DNA of 53,743 bases from Pseudomonas psychrophila HA-4. GTDB lineage: Bacteria; Pseudomonadota; Gammaproteobacteria; Pseudomonadales; Pseudomonadaceae. A program made the translations under genes and the position numbers. A model generated the notes under the pieces. It saw only the letters and a program-made list of their open reading frames with translations. It did not search any database and was not told the origin of the DNA. Every line of letters begins with the position of its first letter. The first letter of the stretch is position 1. Of the stretch, positions 1-7,741 are shown piece by piece. The stretch is from assembly GCF_000282975.1 (NCBI RefSeq), contig NZ_ALJC01000027.1, positions 1 through 53,743 of the forward strand, in the 5' to 3' direction.

Positions 1-43
1 CAGCACCTGAAGCTGGCGTGTCTACCAATTTCACCATCTGGGC
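1..43 (-). tRNA. tRNA-Leu(CAG), 3' part beyond window
   Basis: Read on the minus strand, this is the 5' part of a leucine tRNA: acceptor strand GCCCAGA, a D-arm typical of Leu tRNAs (GGTGAAATTGGTAGACACG), and an anticodon stem-loop of stem CCAGC and loop TTCAGGT, giving anticodon CAG. The 5' end is at base 43. The variable arm, T arm and CCA end lie left of the window. A good promoter lies at 78-106 on the same strand. The gene diverges from rnr. Confidence 0.85.
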
Positions 44-77
44 AGCATCTTCAACGTTGCCGTTGTCGATGGCGCGC

Positions 78-106
78 ACTATACGGATGACCCTTTGACC
101 TGTAAA
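78..106 (-). promoter_or_regulatory. sigma-70 promoter of tRNA-Leu
   Basis: On the minus strand there is a -35 TTTACA (101-106), a 17-base spacer and a -10 TATAGT (78-83). A GC-rich discriminator (GCGCGCC) follows, as is typical of stringently controlled stable-RNA promoters. Transcription would begin near base 70 and leave a leader of about 27 bases before the tRNA. Confidence 0.7.
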
Positions 107-267
107 GCGTTGTGATTAAAAATATTGCAAATATTTCGCGAACGGTTTGTCTACGGCATTAAAGCGCGTCAGAACGGGCTAATACGGCACTGTATGAACC
201 CGAAATTTCCCGTTTCAATACGCGTATGCCAAACTAACCCGCATATAGACAAGGTGAAAACTATCTA

Positions 268-2943
268 ATGGCCGATTGGCAGACCCTCGATCCCGAGGCC
301 GCACGTGAAGCGGAAAAATACGAAAACCCTATCCCTAGCCGCGAGCTGATCCTTCAGCACCTGGCCGAACGTGGCTCGCCTGCTGCTCGCGAGCAGTTAG
401 TCGAAGAGTTTGGTCTGACGACAGAAGATCAAATTGAGGCTCTGCGTCGTCGCTTGCGTGCGATGGAGCGCGATGCTCAATTAATTTATACCCGCCGTGG
501 CACGTATGCGCCGGTGGACAAACTCGACCTGATTCTCGGCCGCATCAGTGGTCACCGCGATGGCTTCGGCTTCCTGATCCCGGATGACGGCAGTGACGAC
601 CTGTTCATGAGCCCGTCGCAAATGCGTCTGGTATTCGATGGCGACCGTGCGCTGGCCCGTGTGTCGGGTCTGGACCGTCGTGGTCGTCGTGAAGGTGTGA
701 TTGTTGAAGTGGTCTCACGTGCTCACGAAACCATCGTGGGTCGCTACTTCGAAGAAGGCGGCATTGGCTTTGTAGTGGCCGATAACCCGAAAATCCAGCA
801 GGAAGTGCTGGTAACGCCGGGCCGCAATGCGGGCGCGAAGGTTGGGCAGTTCGTCGAAGTGAAGATCACTCACTGGCCGACGCCGCGCTTCCAGCCGCAG
901 GGTGATGTGCTTGAAGTGGTGGGCAACTATATGGCGCCCGGCATGGAAATCGACATCGCGCTGCGCACCTATGACATTCCTCACGTCTGGCCTGAGGCTG
1001 TGCTTAAAGAAGCAAGCCGTCTGAAACCGGAAGTTGAAGAGAAAGACAAAGAGAAACGCATCGACCTGCGTCATCTGCCGTTTGTGACCATCGACGGCGA
1101 AGATGCGCGCGACTTCGATGACGCGGTGTTCTGCGAAGCCAAGGCTGGCAAGTTGCGTCTGTTCTCGGGCGGCTGGAAGTTGTACGTGGCGATTGCCGAC
1201 GTTTCCAGCTATGTGAAAATTGGTTCGGCGCTGGACGCAGAAGCTCAGGTGCGCGGTAACTCGGTGTACTTCCCTGAGCGCGTGATCCCGATGCTGCCAG
1301 AGCAGTTGTCCAACGGCTTGTGCTCCCTGAACCCGAAAGTCGACCGTTTGGCCATGGTGTGTGAGATGACTATCTCCAAAACCGGCGAAATGACCGACTA
1401 CAAGTTCTATGAGGCGGTGATTCACTCTCAGGCGCGTCTGACCTACAACAAGGTCAGCACCATCCTTGAGCAGCCGAAAACCAGCGAAGCCAAGCAGCTG
1501 CGTAGCGAATACGCTGATGTGGTCCCGCACCTCAAACAGCTGTACTCGCTGTACAAAGTGTTGCTGGCTGCTCGTCATACCCGTGGCGCGATTGATTTTG
1601 AAACCCAGGAAACCCGAATCATCTTCGGTTCCGAGCGAAAAATCGCTGAAATTCGCCCAACCACTCGTAATGACGCACACAAGCTGATCGAAGAATGCAT
1701 GCTGGCAGCCAACGTGGCCACCGCGGAATTCCTCAAGAAGCACGAAATTCCTGCGTTGTACCGTGTGCACGATGGTCCGCCACCTGAGCGTCTGGAAAAA
1801 CTCCGCGCGTTCCTCGGTGAGTTGGGTCTGACCCTGCATAAAGGCAAGGATGGTCCGTCGCCGAAGGACTATCAGGCGTTGCTTGAAACCATCAAGGACC
1901 GCCCGGATTTCCACCTGATTCAGACCGTGATGCTGCGCTCGTTGAGCCAGGCGGTGTATAGCGCTGATAACCAAGGCCACTTTGGCCTGAACTACGAAGC
2001 CTATACCCACTTCACGTCGCCGATTCGTCGCTACCCAGACTTGCTCACTCATCGGGCGATTCGCAGTGTCATCCATTCCAAGCAGGATACCCCGCACGTT
2101 CTGCGTGCTGGTGCGATGACCATTCCCAAAGCGCGTATTTACCCGTACGACGAAGCGATCTTGGAGCAACTCGGCGAGCAGTGTTCGATGAGCGAGCGCC
2201 GTGCCGATGAAGCCACGCGAGACGTGACTAACTGGCTTAAATGCGAGTTCATGAAGGACCGCGTTGGCGAGACCTTCCCGGGTGTCGTTACAGCCGTGAC
2301 CGGCTTTGGCCTGTTTGTTGAGCTGACAGACATCTATGTCGAAGGTCTGGTCCACGTGACCGCCTTGCCGGGCGATTACTACCACTTCGATCCTGTGCAT
2401 CACCGCTTGGCGGGCGAGCGCACCGGTCGTAGCTTCCGCTTGGGCGATACCGTCGAAGTGCGTGTTATGCGTGTCGATCTCGACGAACGTAAAATCGACT
2501 TCGAAATGGCTGAGAAAACACTCAGTGCGCCGATTGGTCGCAAGAATCGTACGGGTGACGCACCTGCCGGTAAAAGCGCGGGCAAAAATGTCGGCAAGTC
2601 CGGTACTAAAGCTACCGAGCCGCCAGTCGAGACGGCTAAACCAGCACGTCGCAGTGCGCCGGCCAAGACGGCAAAAAAAACTACTGACGATGCTTACCGT
2701 TCAAGCGATGCCGCGGCTAAAAATGCCGAGTTGCGCAAAAGTCGTGAATTGAAAAAGGCGCTTCTGGCCGATGCGAAAAGCGGCGGTCGGACATCGGAGC
2801 CGGGAAAGTCGGGGAGGGCAGCACCCGCTAAAGACGCGGGCAAGCCTTCCAAACCAAGTAAACACCGTAAAGGCCCGCCAAAATCGGGCACCGCTCCAGC
2901 CGCCAAAAGCGGCGGGGCGCGCAAACCTAAGGCCAAACCATGA
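268..2943 (+). CDS. rnr: ribonuclease R
   Basis: RNase R is a processive 3'-to-5' exoribonuclease that degrades structured RNA and works in rRNA quality control, mRNA turnover and trans-translation. The 891-residue protein has the family order: N-terminal winged helix (about 20-90), cold-shock domains, the RNB catalytic domain, an S1 domain (about 665-750) and a long Lys/Ala/Gly-rich basic tail (about 755-891). The catalytic acidic cluster IDGEDARDFDD is at 275-285, with Asp276, Asp282, Asp284 and Asp285 matching the Mg2+-binding aspartates of the E. coli enzyme. The ATG follows AAGGTG at 251-256. The stop overlaps the start of rlmB by 4 bases, implying translational coupling. Confidence 0.97.
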   Translation: MADWQTLDPEAAREAEKYENPIPSRELILQHLAERGSPAAREQLVEEFGLTTEDQIEALRRRLRAMERDAQLIYTRRGTYAPVDKLDLILGRISGHRDGFGFLIPDDGSDDLFMSPSQMRLVFDGDRALARVSGLDRRGRREGVIVEVVSRAHETIVGRYFEEGGIGFVVADNPKIQQEVLVTPGRNAGAKVGQFVEVKITHWPTPRFQPQGDVLEVVGNYMAPGMEIDIALRTYDIPHVWPEAVLKEASRLKPEVEEKDKEKRIDLRHLPFVTIDGEDARDFDDAVFCEAKAGKLRLFSGGWKLYVAIADVSSYVKIGSALDAEAQVRGNSVYFPERVIPMLPEQLSNGLCSLNPKVDRLAMVCEMTISKTGEMTDYKFYEAVIHSQARLTYNKVSTILEQPKTSEAKQLRSEYADVVPHLKQLYSLYKVLLAARHTRGAIDFETQETRIIFGSERKIAEIRPTTRNDAHKLIEECMLAANVATAEFLKKHEIPALYRVHDGPPPERLEKLRAFLGELGLTLHKGKDGPSPKDYQALLETIKDRPDFHLIQTVMLRSLSQAVYSADNQGHFGLNYEAYTHFTSPIRRYPDLLTHRAIRSVIHSKQDTPHVLRAGAMTIPKARIYPYDEAILEQLGEQCSMSERRADEATRDVTNWLKCEFMKDRVGETFPGVVTAVTGFGLFVELTDIYVEGLVHVTALPGDYYHFDPVHHRLAGERTGRSFRLGDTVEVRVMRVDLDERKIDFEMAEKTLSAPIGRKNRTGDAPAGKSAGKNVGKSGTKATEPPVETAKPARRSAPAKTAKKTTDDAYRSSDAAAKNAELRKSRELKKALLADAKSGGRTSEPGKSGRAAPAKDAGKPSKPSKHRKGPPKSGTAPAAKSGGARKPKAKP

Positions 2944-3704
2944 GTCAGTTGGAAAAAATCTACGGCATTCACGCTGTAGAAGCGTTGCTTCGTCATCACC
3001 CGAAACGCGTCAAGCAAGTGTGGTTGGCTGAAAGCCGCAACGACCCTCGGGTTCAGACCTTGGTCGCGCTGGCAGCTGAAAATCGGGTCGATGTCGGCCA
3101 AGCTGAGCGTCGCGAAATGGACGTTTGGGTAGAAGGCGTGCATCAGGGTGTCGTGGCTGAAGTCAGTCCGAGCCAGGTGTGGGGCGAGGCCATGCTTAAC
3201 GAATTACTGGATCGCACTGAAGGCGCTCCGCTGATTCTGGTGTTGGACGGCGTGACCGATCCACACAACTTGGGTGCTTGCCTGCGCACTGCCGATGCGG
3301 CCGGTGCCCTGGCTGTTATCGTGCCTAAAGATAAGTCTGCAACGCTGACGCCGACTGTACGAAAAGTAGCCTGCGGCGCAGCGGAAGTGATTCCGTTGGT
3401 GGCAGTGACTAACCTTGCCGCCACCCTGAAAAAGCTTCAGCAGCGCGGCCTGTGGATCGTTGGCACCGCAGGTGAAGCCGAGCAGGAGCTGTACGAGCAA
3501 GACCTGACGGGCCCGACCATTCTGATCATGGGTGCCGAAGGCAAAGGCATGCGTCGCCTGACGCGTGAGCATTGCGACTATTTGGTGCGTCTGCCAATGG
3601 CAGGCAGCGTCAGCAGCCTGAACGTCTCGGTAGCGACTGGCGTATGCCTGTTCGAAGCCCTGCGTCAGAGGGGCTTGAAAGCAGCCGCTACGCGCAAGCG
3701 ATAA
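2940..3704 (+). CDS. rlmB: 23S rRNA (guanosine-2'-O-)-methyltransferase RlmB
   Basis: RlmB is a SPOUT/SpoU-class enzyme that methylates the ribose of G2251 in the 23S rRNA P-loop using S-adenosylmethionine. The 254-residue protein has an N-terminal substrate-binding domain (YGIHAVEALL near the start) and the SpoU motifs: NLGACLRTADAAGA (motif 1), ILIMGAEGKGMRRL (motif 2) and LPMAGSVSSLNVSVA (motif 3, knot and SAM site). The length is normal for the family. Its ATG overlaps the rnr TGA, so it is probably translated from the rnr message. The rnr-rlmB pairing is common in gammaproteobacteria. Confidence 0.96.
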   Translation: MSQLEKIYGIHAVEALLRHHPKRVKQVWLAESRNDPRVQTLVALAAENRVDVGQAERREMDVWVEGVHQGVVAEVSPSQVWGEAMLNELLDRTEGAPLILVLDGVTDPHNLGACLRTADAAGALAVIVPKDKSATLTPTVRKVACGAAEVIPLVAVTNLAATLKKLQQRGLWIVGTAGEAEQELYEQDLTGPTILIMGAEGKGMRRLTREHCDYLVRLPMAGSVSSLNVSVATGVCLFEALRQRGLKAAATRKR

Positions 3705-3810
3705 GCCTCAAGCGGCAAGCCTAAGGCGGCTTTGCATTGGGTTTGCCGCTTGCAGCTCGTCACTTGCCGCTACGACTTGCAGCTTACAGCTTGCAGCTTG
3801 ACCTCTGCTT
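3705..3810. repeat. CAAGC/GCTTG-type intergenic repeat after rlmB
   Basis: A stretch rich in CTTGCAGCTT units. It contains a perfect 10-base inverted repeat, CAAGCGGCAA (3709-3718) and TTGCCGCTTG (3743-3752), followed by several imperfect copies of TTGCAGCTT. The same family recurs at 17375-17505 and 36768-36875. It probably acts as a 3' mRNA structure; no T-run marks it as a classic terminator. Confidence 0.6.
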
Positions 3811-3897
3811 CTCTACTATTGCGCCCCTTGCCGTCATGGCGGGCGCATATGTGCCTCTCTAGGCAAGACACACAAGTGTCATTCACTCCTTGTCTGA

Positions 3898-3936
3898 CCG
3901 CTTTTTAGTTAGCGGCAGGCTACAACCCGTAAGGAG
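3898..3936 (+). promoter_or_regulatory. rpsF leader: small hairpin and ribosome binding site
   Basis: A 5-bp hairpin (CCGCT 3898-3902 with AGCGG 3911-3915) lies just upstream of a strong AAGGAG (3931-3936), 5 bases before the rpsF ATG. Many bacteria carry an S6:S18-binding leader before rpsF, and a CCG-containing stem here would fit. The resemblance is weak, so autoregulation is only a suggestion. Confidence 0.3.
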
Positions 3937-3941
3937 CATTC

Positions 3942-4367
3942 ATGCGTCATTACGAAATCATCTTTTTGGTCCACCCGGATCAAAGCGAACAAGTCGGCGG
4001 CATGGTAGAGCGTTACACCAAGCTGATCGAAGAAGACGGCGGCAAAATCCACCGTCTGGAAGATTGGGGCCGTCGTCAACTGGCCTACGCAATCAACAAT
4101 GTTCACAAGGCTCACTACGTGATGCTGAACGTTGAATGCACTGGCAAAGCCCTGGCTGAGCTGGAAGACAACTTCCGTTACAACGATGCTGTGATCCGTA
4201 ACCTGGTCATCCGTCGCGACGAAGCCGTAACTGGCCAGTCCGAGATGCTCAAGGCTGAAGAGAACCGCAGTGAGCGCCGTGAGCGTCGTGACCGTCCTGA
4301 GCATTCTGACAGCGCCGATGGCGATGACAGCGATAACAGCGACGCCAGCGATAACGCTGACGAGTAA
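3942..4367 (+). CDS. rpsF: 30S ribosomal protein S6
   Basis: S6 binds 16S rRNA in the 30S platform as a heterodimer with S18. The protein opens with the family signature [18 protein letters not shown] and keeps the ferredoxin-like core to about residue 100. It then has a basic stretch (about 103-120) and a Ser/Asp/Asn-rich acidic tail ending in ADE. In other Pseudomonas and E. coli, RimK adds glutamates to the S6 C-terminus, and this tail is a plausible target. It is the first gene of rpsF-rpsR-DUF2232-rplI and has a strong AAGGAG site. Confidence 0.97.
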   Translation: MRHYEIIFLVHPDQSEQVGGMVERYTKLIEEDGGKIHRLEDWGRRQLAYAINNVHKAHYVMLNVECTGKALAELEDNFRYNDAVIRNLVIRRDEAVTGQSEMLKAEENRSERRERRDRPEHSDSADGDDSDNSDASDNADE

Positions 4368-4395
4368 TCCACGGACCTTTTGAGGAGCCAATTAC

Positions 4396-4626
4396 ATGGC
4401 ACGTTTCTTCCGTCGTCGTAAATTCTGCCGCTTCACTGCAGAAGAAGTGAAAGAGATCGATTACAAAGATCTCAACACTCTGAAAGCTTACGTATCCGAG
4501 ACCGGCAAAATTGTTCCAAGCCGTATCACCGGTACTAAAGCTCGTTATCAGCGTCAGCTGGCCACCGCTATCAAGCGCGCCCGCTTCCTGGCCCTGCTGG
4601 CCTACACCGACAGCCACGGCCGCTGA
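4396..4626 (+). CDS. rpsR: 30S ribosomal protein S18
   Basis: S18 is the partner of S6 in the 30S platform. The 76-residue basic protein starts [16 protein letters not shown] and holds the conserved block [20 protein letters not shown], then [20 protein letters not shown], covering the full normal length. It sits 28 bases after rpsF with GAGGAG ahead of its ATG. The co-transcription matches the known S6/S18 stoichiometry. Confidence 0.97.
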   Translation: MARFFRRRKFCRFTAEEVKEIDYKDLNTLKAYVSETGKIVPSRITGTKARYQRQLATAIKRARFLALLAYTDSHGR

Positions 4627-4662
4627 GACCGGGCAGTCGACAAGTAGTAAAGGATTGAATGC

Positions 4663-5559
4663 ATGCGCGCCCTAGCTGAGTTCATCATGCGAGGCCGTGT
4701 GCAGGCCGCGTTAATCGTGGCCGGATGTGCGGCATTGCCGTTTTTGTTCTGGTTGAGTGCTGCTGCGGGGTGCCTTGTGCTCCTGCGGCGCGGTCCGAGA
4801 GATGCCTTAAGCATCCTCTCATGGGCTTTACTGCCGGCCTTGGCCTGGTGGTATATGGGCGAACCACGCACCTTGATGGTGCTGCTGGGAACCCTGGGAT
4901 TGGCGATGCTGTTACGCGCCGGTCGGCCTTGGAATCGCGTGCTGCTGGTCAGCGTAGCGTTGGGTGTGGTGTATGGCGTGATCCTGGGTACGGTTTTCCG
5001 CGAACCCATTGATGCGATGGCGCTGGGGTTGGAAAAACTCCTGCCGCAGATCCTCAATGGTCTCTACGACAAGTTATCTGACGTAGAGCGAGCGCGCCTT
5101 GGAGCACTGATTGCACCCGTCCTCACCGGTTTGATTGCAGCTTTGATGCAGGTCGTCAGCGTGCTTAGCCTGATACTTGGGCGTTATTGGCAAGCGCTGT
5201 TGTACAACTCGGGCGGTTTTGCCAGCGAATTTCGCAGCATCCGCCTACCGCTAGGTCCAGCGTTACTGTTGCTGGCGTGCATGCTTGTAGGGCCGAACTT
5301 CGGTCCACAAATGGCCATGCTCACGCCGTTGTGCAGCGTAGCGTTGTTCTTCGCCGGGCTGGCCCTGATACACGGGCTGGTGGCGCAAAAGCGACTGGGC
5401 AAGTTTTGGCTGGTGGGGTTGTACGTCACGCTGTTGCTGTTTATGCAGCTGATCTATCCGTTGCTCGTGGTCTTGGCCATTGTCGACAGCCTGATTGATT
5501 TTCGCGGACGTCTGGCGCCGAAAGACGCTGATAAAGGCTCTGCGGACGGTGAAGGTTAA
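4663..5559 (+). CDS. DUF2232-type integral membrane protein
   Basis: A 298-residue hydrophobic protein with about eight predicted membrane segments (for example near residues 13-40, 58-72, 80-105, 150-175, 190-215, 220-240 and 245-275) and a charged C-terminus. It resembles the DUF2232/YybS-like proteins found between rpsR and rplI in Pseudomonas. The molecular function is unknown. Its placement 36 bases after rpsR and 19 bases before rplI indicates co-transcription with ribosomal protein genes. The ATG at 4663 lies just after AAAGGATTG. Confidence 0.8.
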   Translation: MRALAEFIMRGRVQAALIVAGCAALPFLFWLSAAAGCLVLLRRGPRDALSILSWALLPALAWWYMGEPRTLMVLLGTLGLAMLLRAGRPWNRVLLVSVALGVVYGVILGTVFREPIDAMALGLEKLLPQILNGLYDKLSDVERARLGALIAPVLTGLIAALMQVVSVLSLILGRYWQALLYNSGGFASEFRSIRLPLGPALLLLACMLVGPNFGPQMAMLTPLCSVALFFAGLALIHGLVAQKRLGKFWLVGLYVTLLLFMQLIYPLLVVLAIVDSLIDFRGRLAPKDADKGSADGEG

Positions 5560-5578
5560 AAGTTAAGAGGATTTTCAC

Positions 5579-6025
5579 ATGCAACTGATCCTTCTGGAAA
5601 AAGTCGCGAACCTGGGCAACCTGGGCGACAAAGTAAATGTTAAGGCCGGTTACGGTCGTAACTACCTGCTGCCGTACGGCAAAGCTACCGCTGCAACCGC
5701 TGCCAACCTGGCTGCGTTTGAAGAGCGTCGTGCTGAGCTGGAACAAGCAGCAGCTGACAAGAAAGCTTCGGCTGAAACACGCGCTGCCCAACTGGCTGAG
5801 CTGGAAGTGACTATCACTGCCACCGCTGGTGACGAAGGCAAGCTGTTCGGTTCGATCGGCACCCACGACATCGCTGATGCACTGACCGCCTCTGGCGTTG
5901 AAGTTGCAAAAAGCGAAGTTCGTCTGCCGAACGGCACTATCCGCAACGTTGGCGAATTCGACGTGGCTGTGCACCTGCACGCCGAAGTTGAAGCAACCGT
6001 ACGCGTTGTTGTGGTAGCTGCTTAA
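5579..6025 (+). CDS. rplI: 50S ribosomal protein L9
   Basis: L9 binds domain V of 23S rRNA and reaches toward the L1 stalk; it helps maintain reading frame. The 148-residue protein has the classic N-terminal rRNA-binding domain ([19 protein letters not shown], then [15 protein letters not shown]). A long Ala/Glu-rich connecting helix (about 42-75) and the C-terminal domain follow. It has a good AGAGGA site 8 bases before the ATG. It ends the operon and is followed by a strong intrinsic terminator. Confidence 0.97.
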   Translation: MQLILLEKVANLGNLGDKVNVKAGYGRNYLLPYGKATAATAANLAAFEERRAELEQAAADKKASAETRAAQLAELEVTITATAGDEGKLFGSIGTHDIADALTASGVEVAKSEVRLPNGTIRNVGEFDVAVHLHAEVEATVRVVVVAA

Positions 6026-6070
6026 GCAGTCTTAACTGACTGGCACCTTGTGTGCTGGACGGTTAACATC

Positions 6071-6108
6071 GGGCACGATCCTGTTTACAGGTCGTGCCCT
6101 TTGTTTTT
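6071..6108 (+). terminator. intrinsic terminator of the rpsF-rplI operon
   Basis: GGGCACGA, a bulged T and CCTGT pair with ACAGG plus TCGTGCCC. That is a 13-bp stem with a 2-base loop, followed directly by TTTGTTTTT. It lies 46 bases after the rplI stop and separates the ribosomal operon from dnaB. Confidence 0.88.
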
Positions 6109-6159
6109 CTGCAGTACCCGATTTTCAAATTCCTGCTTTTCCAGAACAACCAAGTGGCC

Positions 6160-7554
6160 ATGAACGATATCTCCGCTCCTGAGCAATACGACCTGCAAAC
6201 CGCTGCCCTGAAGGTGCCGCCGCATTCCATCGAGGCCGAACAGGCCGTGCTCGGTGGCTTGATGCTGGACAACAACGCCTGGGAACGCGTGTTGGATCAG
6301 GTATCGGACGGCGATTTCTATCGACATGACCACCGCCTGATTTTCCGCGCCATCGCCAAACTGGCAGACCAGAACTCCCCAATCGACGTCGTGACCCTTG
6401 CCGAGCAATTGGACAAGGAAGGTCAGACCTCACAAGTCGGTGGTCTGGGCTACCTCGGCGAACTGGCCAAAAACACCCCGTCGGTCGCCAACATCAAAGC
6501 GTATGCGCAGATCGTGCGCCAACGGGCGACCTTGCGACAGCTTATCGGCATCAGCACCGAGATCGCCGACAGCGCGTTCAACCCTGAAGGGCGCAGCGCT
6601 GAAGAGATTCTCGACGAAGCTGAGCGGCAGATCTTTGCGATTGCCGAGGCCCGGCCAAAAACCGGCGGCCCGGTTAGTGTCAACGACCTGTTGACCAAAG
6701 CCATCGACCGCATCGACACCTTGTTCAACACCGACAACGCCATCACTGGCCTGTCCACCGGCTACACCGACCTCGATGGCATGACCAGCGGCTTGCAGCC
6801 TGCGGACTTGATCATCGTTGCCGGTCGTCCATCGATGGGTAAAACCACCTTTGCGATGAACCTGGTTGAAAACGCCGTGTTGCGCAGTGAAAAAGCGGTA
6901 CTGGTTTACTCGCTCGAGATGCCAGGTGAATCGCTGATCATGCGTATGTTGTCCTCGCTTGGTCGCATCGACCAGACCAAGGTCCGTGCCGGTCGCCTCG
7001 AAGATGACGATTGGCCACGCCTGACCTCGGCGGTCAACCTGCTCAACGACCGCAAGCTGTTCATTGATGACACCGCGGGCATCAGCCCTTCGGAAATGCG
7101 CGCGCGTACCCGCCGTCTGGTGCGTGAACACGGCGACATTGGTCTGATCATGATCGACTACCTGCAACTTATGCAGATCCCGGGCTCGGGCGGTGATAAC
7201 CGTACCAACGAGATTTCCGAGATCTCACGTTCCTTGAAAGCCCTGGCCAAGGAATTCAATTGCCCGGTGGTGGCGCTCTCGCAGCTCAACCGCTCCCTTG
7301 AACAACGCCCCAACAAGCGCCCGATCAACTCCGACTTGCGTGAATCCGGAGCCATCGAGCAGGACGCCGACGTCATCATGTTCGTGTACCGGGACGAGGT
7401 GTACCACCCCGAGACCGAACACAAAGGCATTGCCGAAATCATCATCGGCAAGCAGCGTAACGGTCCTATCGGTACAACACGCCTAGCGTTTATTGGCAAA
7501 TACACGCGCTTCGAAAACCTGGCGCCGGGCAGTTACAACTTCGACGACGATTAA
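6160..7554 (+). CDS. dnaB: replicative DNA helicase DnaB
   Basis: DnaB is the hexameric 5'-to-3' helicase that unwinds the fork and contacts DnaG primase. The chosen ATG at 6160 gives a 464-residue protein starting [14 protein letters not shown], the usual Pseudomonas form. A longer frame from 6094 would add 22 residues but runs over the terminator T-run. It has the N-terminal primase-interacting domain (about 20-125), a linker, and a RecA-like ATPase with Walker A GRPSMGKT at 222-229. Walker B (IMIDYLQLM) and the DnaB helicase motif [14 protein letters not shown] follow. The Shine-Dalgarno is poor. It is read alone, downstream of the rplI terminator. Confidence 0.95.
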   Translation: MNDISAPEQYDLQTAALKVPPHSIEAEQAVLGGLMLDNNAWERVLDQVSDGDFYRHDHRLIFRAIAKLADQNSPIDVVTLAEQLDKEGQTSQVGGLGYLGELAKNTPSVANIKAYAQIVRQRATLRQLIGISTEIADSAFNPEGRSAEEILDEAERQIFAIAEARPKTGGPVSVNDLLTKAIDRIDTLFNTDNAITGLSTGYTDLDGMTSGLQPADLIIVAGRPSMGKTTFAMNLVENAVLRSEKAVLVYSLEMPGESLIMRMLSSLGRIDQTKVRAGRLEDDDWPRLTSAVNLLNDRKLFIDDTAGISPSEMRARTRRLVREHGDIGLIMIDYLQLMQIPGSGGDNRTNEISEISRSLKALAKEFNCPVVALSQLNRSLEQRPNKRPINSDLRESGAIEQDADVIMFVYRDEVYHPETEHKGIAEIIIGKQRNGPIGTTRLAFIGKYTRFENLAPGSYNFDDD

Positions 7555-7573
7555 TCGCCCGGTCTCCTTGCCT

Positions 7574-7662
7574 TTGTGGAGCGGGCTTGCTCGCGATTCA
7601 GGCGCCGCGGTACATCTGCCGAATCGCAGCGATAGCATCGCGAGCAAGCCCGTTCCCACAGG
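7574..7662. repeat. REP palindrome pair after dnaB
   Basis: Outward arms GCGGGCTTGCTCGCGA (near 7581) and TCGCGAGCAAGCCCG (7638-7652) face each other around a GCGCCGCGG centre, with TGTGG and CCACA flanks. This is the common Pseudomonas REP/BIME layout. It could stabilise the dnaB 3' end. Confidence 0.85.
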
Positions 7663-7741
7663 TGAGCCCCCAAATCCGACCATCGCCGTCGGAATTGGTT
7701 ATTTTTTGTGCTATATTCCGCGGCCGCGAATTTCTTGCGAA

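Noticed and set aside
1..43. tRNA-Leu considered as an integration site remnant
   Set aside because: The visible part is an intact tRNA 5' end with its own promoter. No integrase or island-like sequence adjoins it inside the window.
715..2403. Long minus-strand open frame opposite rnr (562 codons)
   Set aside because: It lies wholly inside a well-conserved gene, shows no recognisable domain, and arises from the codon bias of GC-rich DNA. The same holds for 8132-10096 opposite ygiQ and 15890-17155 opposite amaB.
6040..6055. Sigma-54-like TGGCAC...TGC sequence before dnaB
   Set aside because: One base of the -12 element is off, and the site lies upstream of the rplI terminator, so it would not serve dnaB sensibly.
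7574..7662. Palindromic repeats considered as CRISPR or attachment sites
   Set aside because: Copies are single or paired inverted units scattered at gene ends, without regular spacers, cas genes or an integrase.
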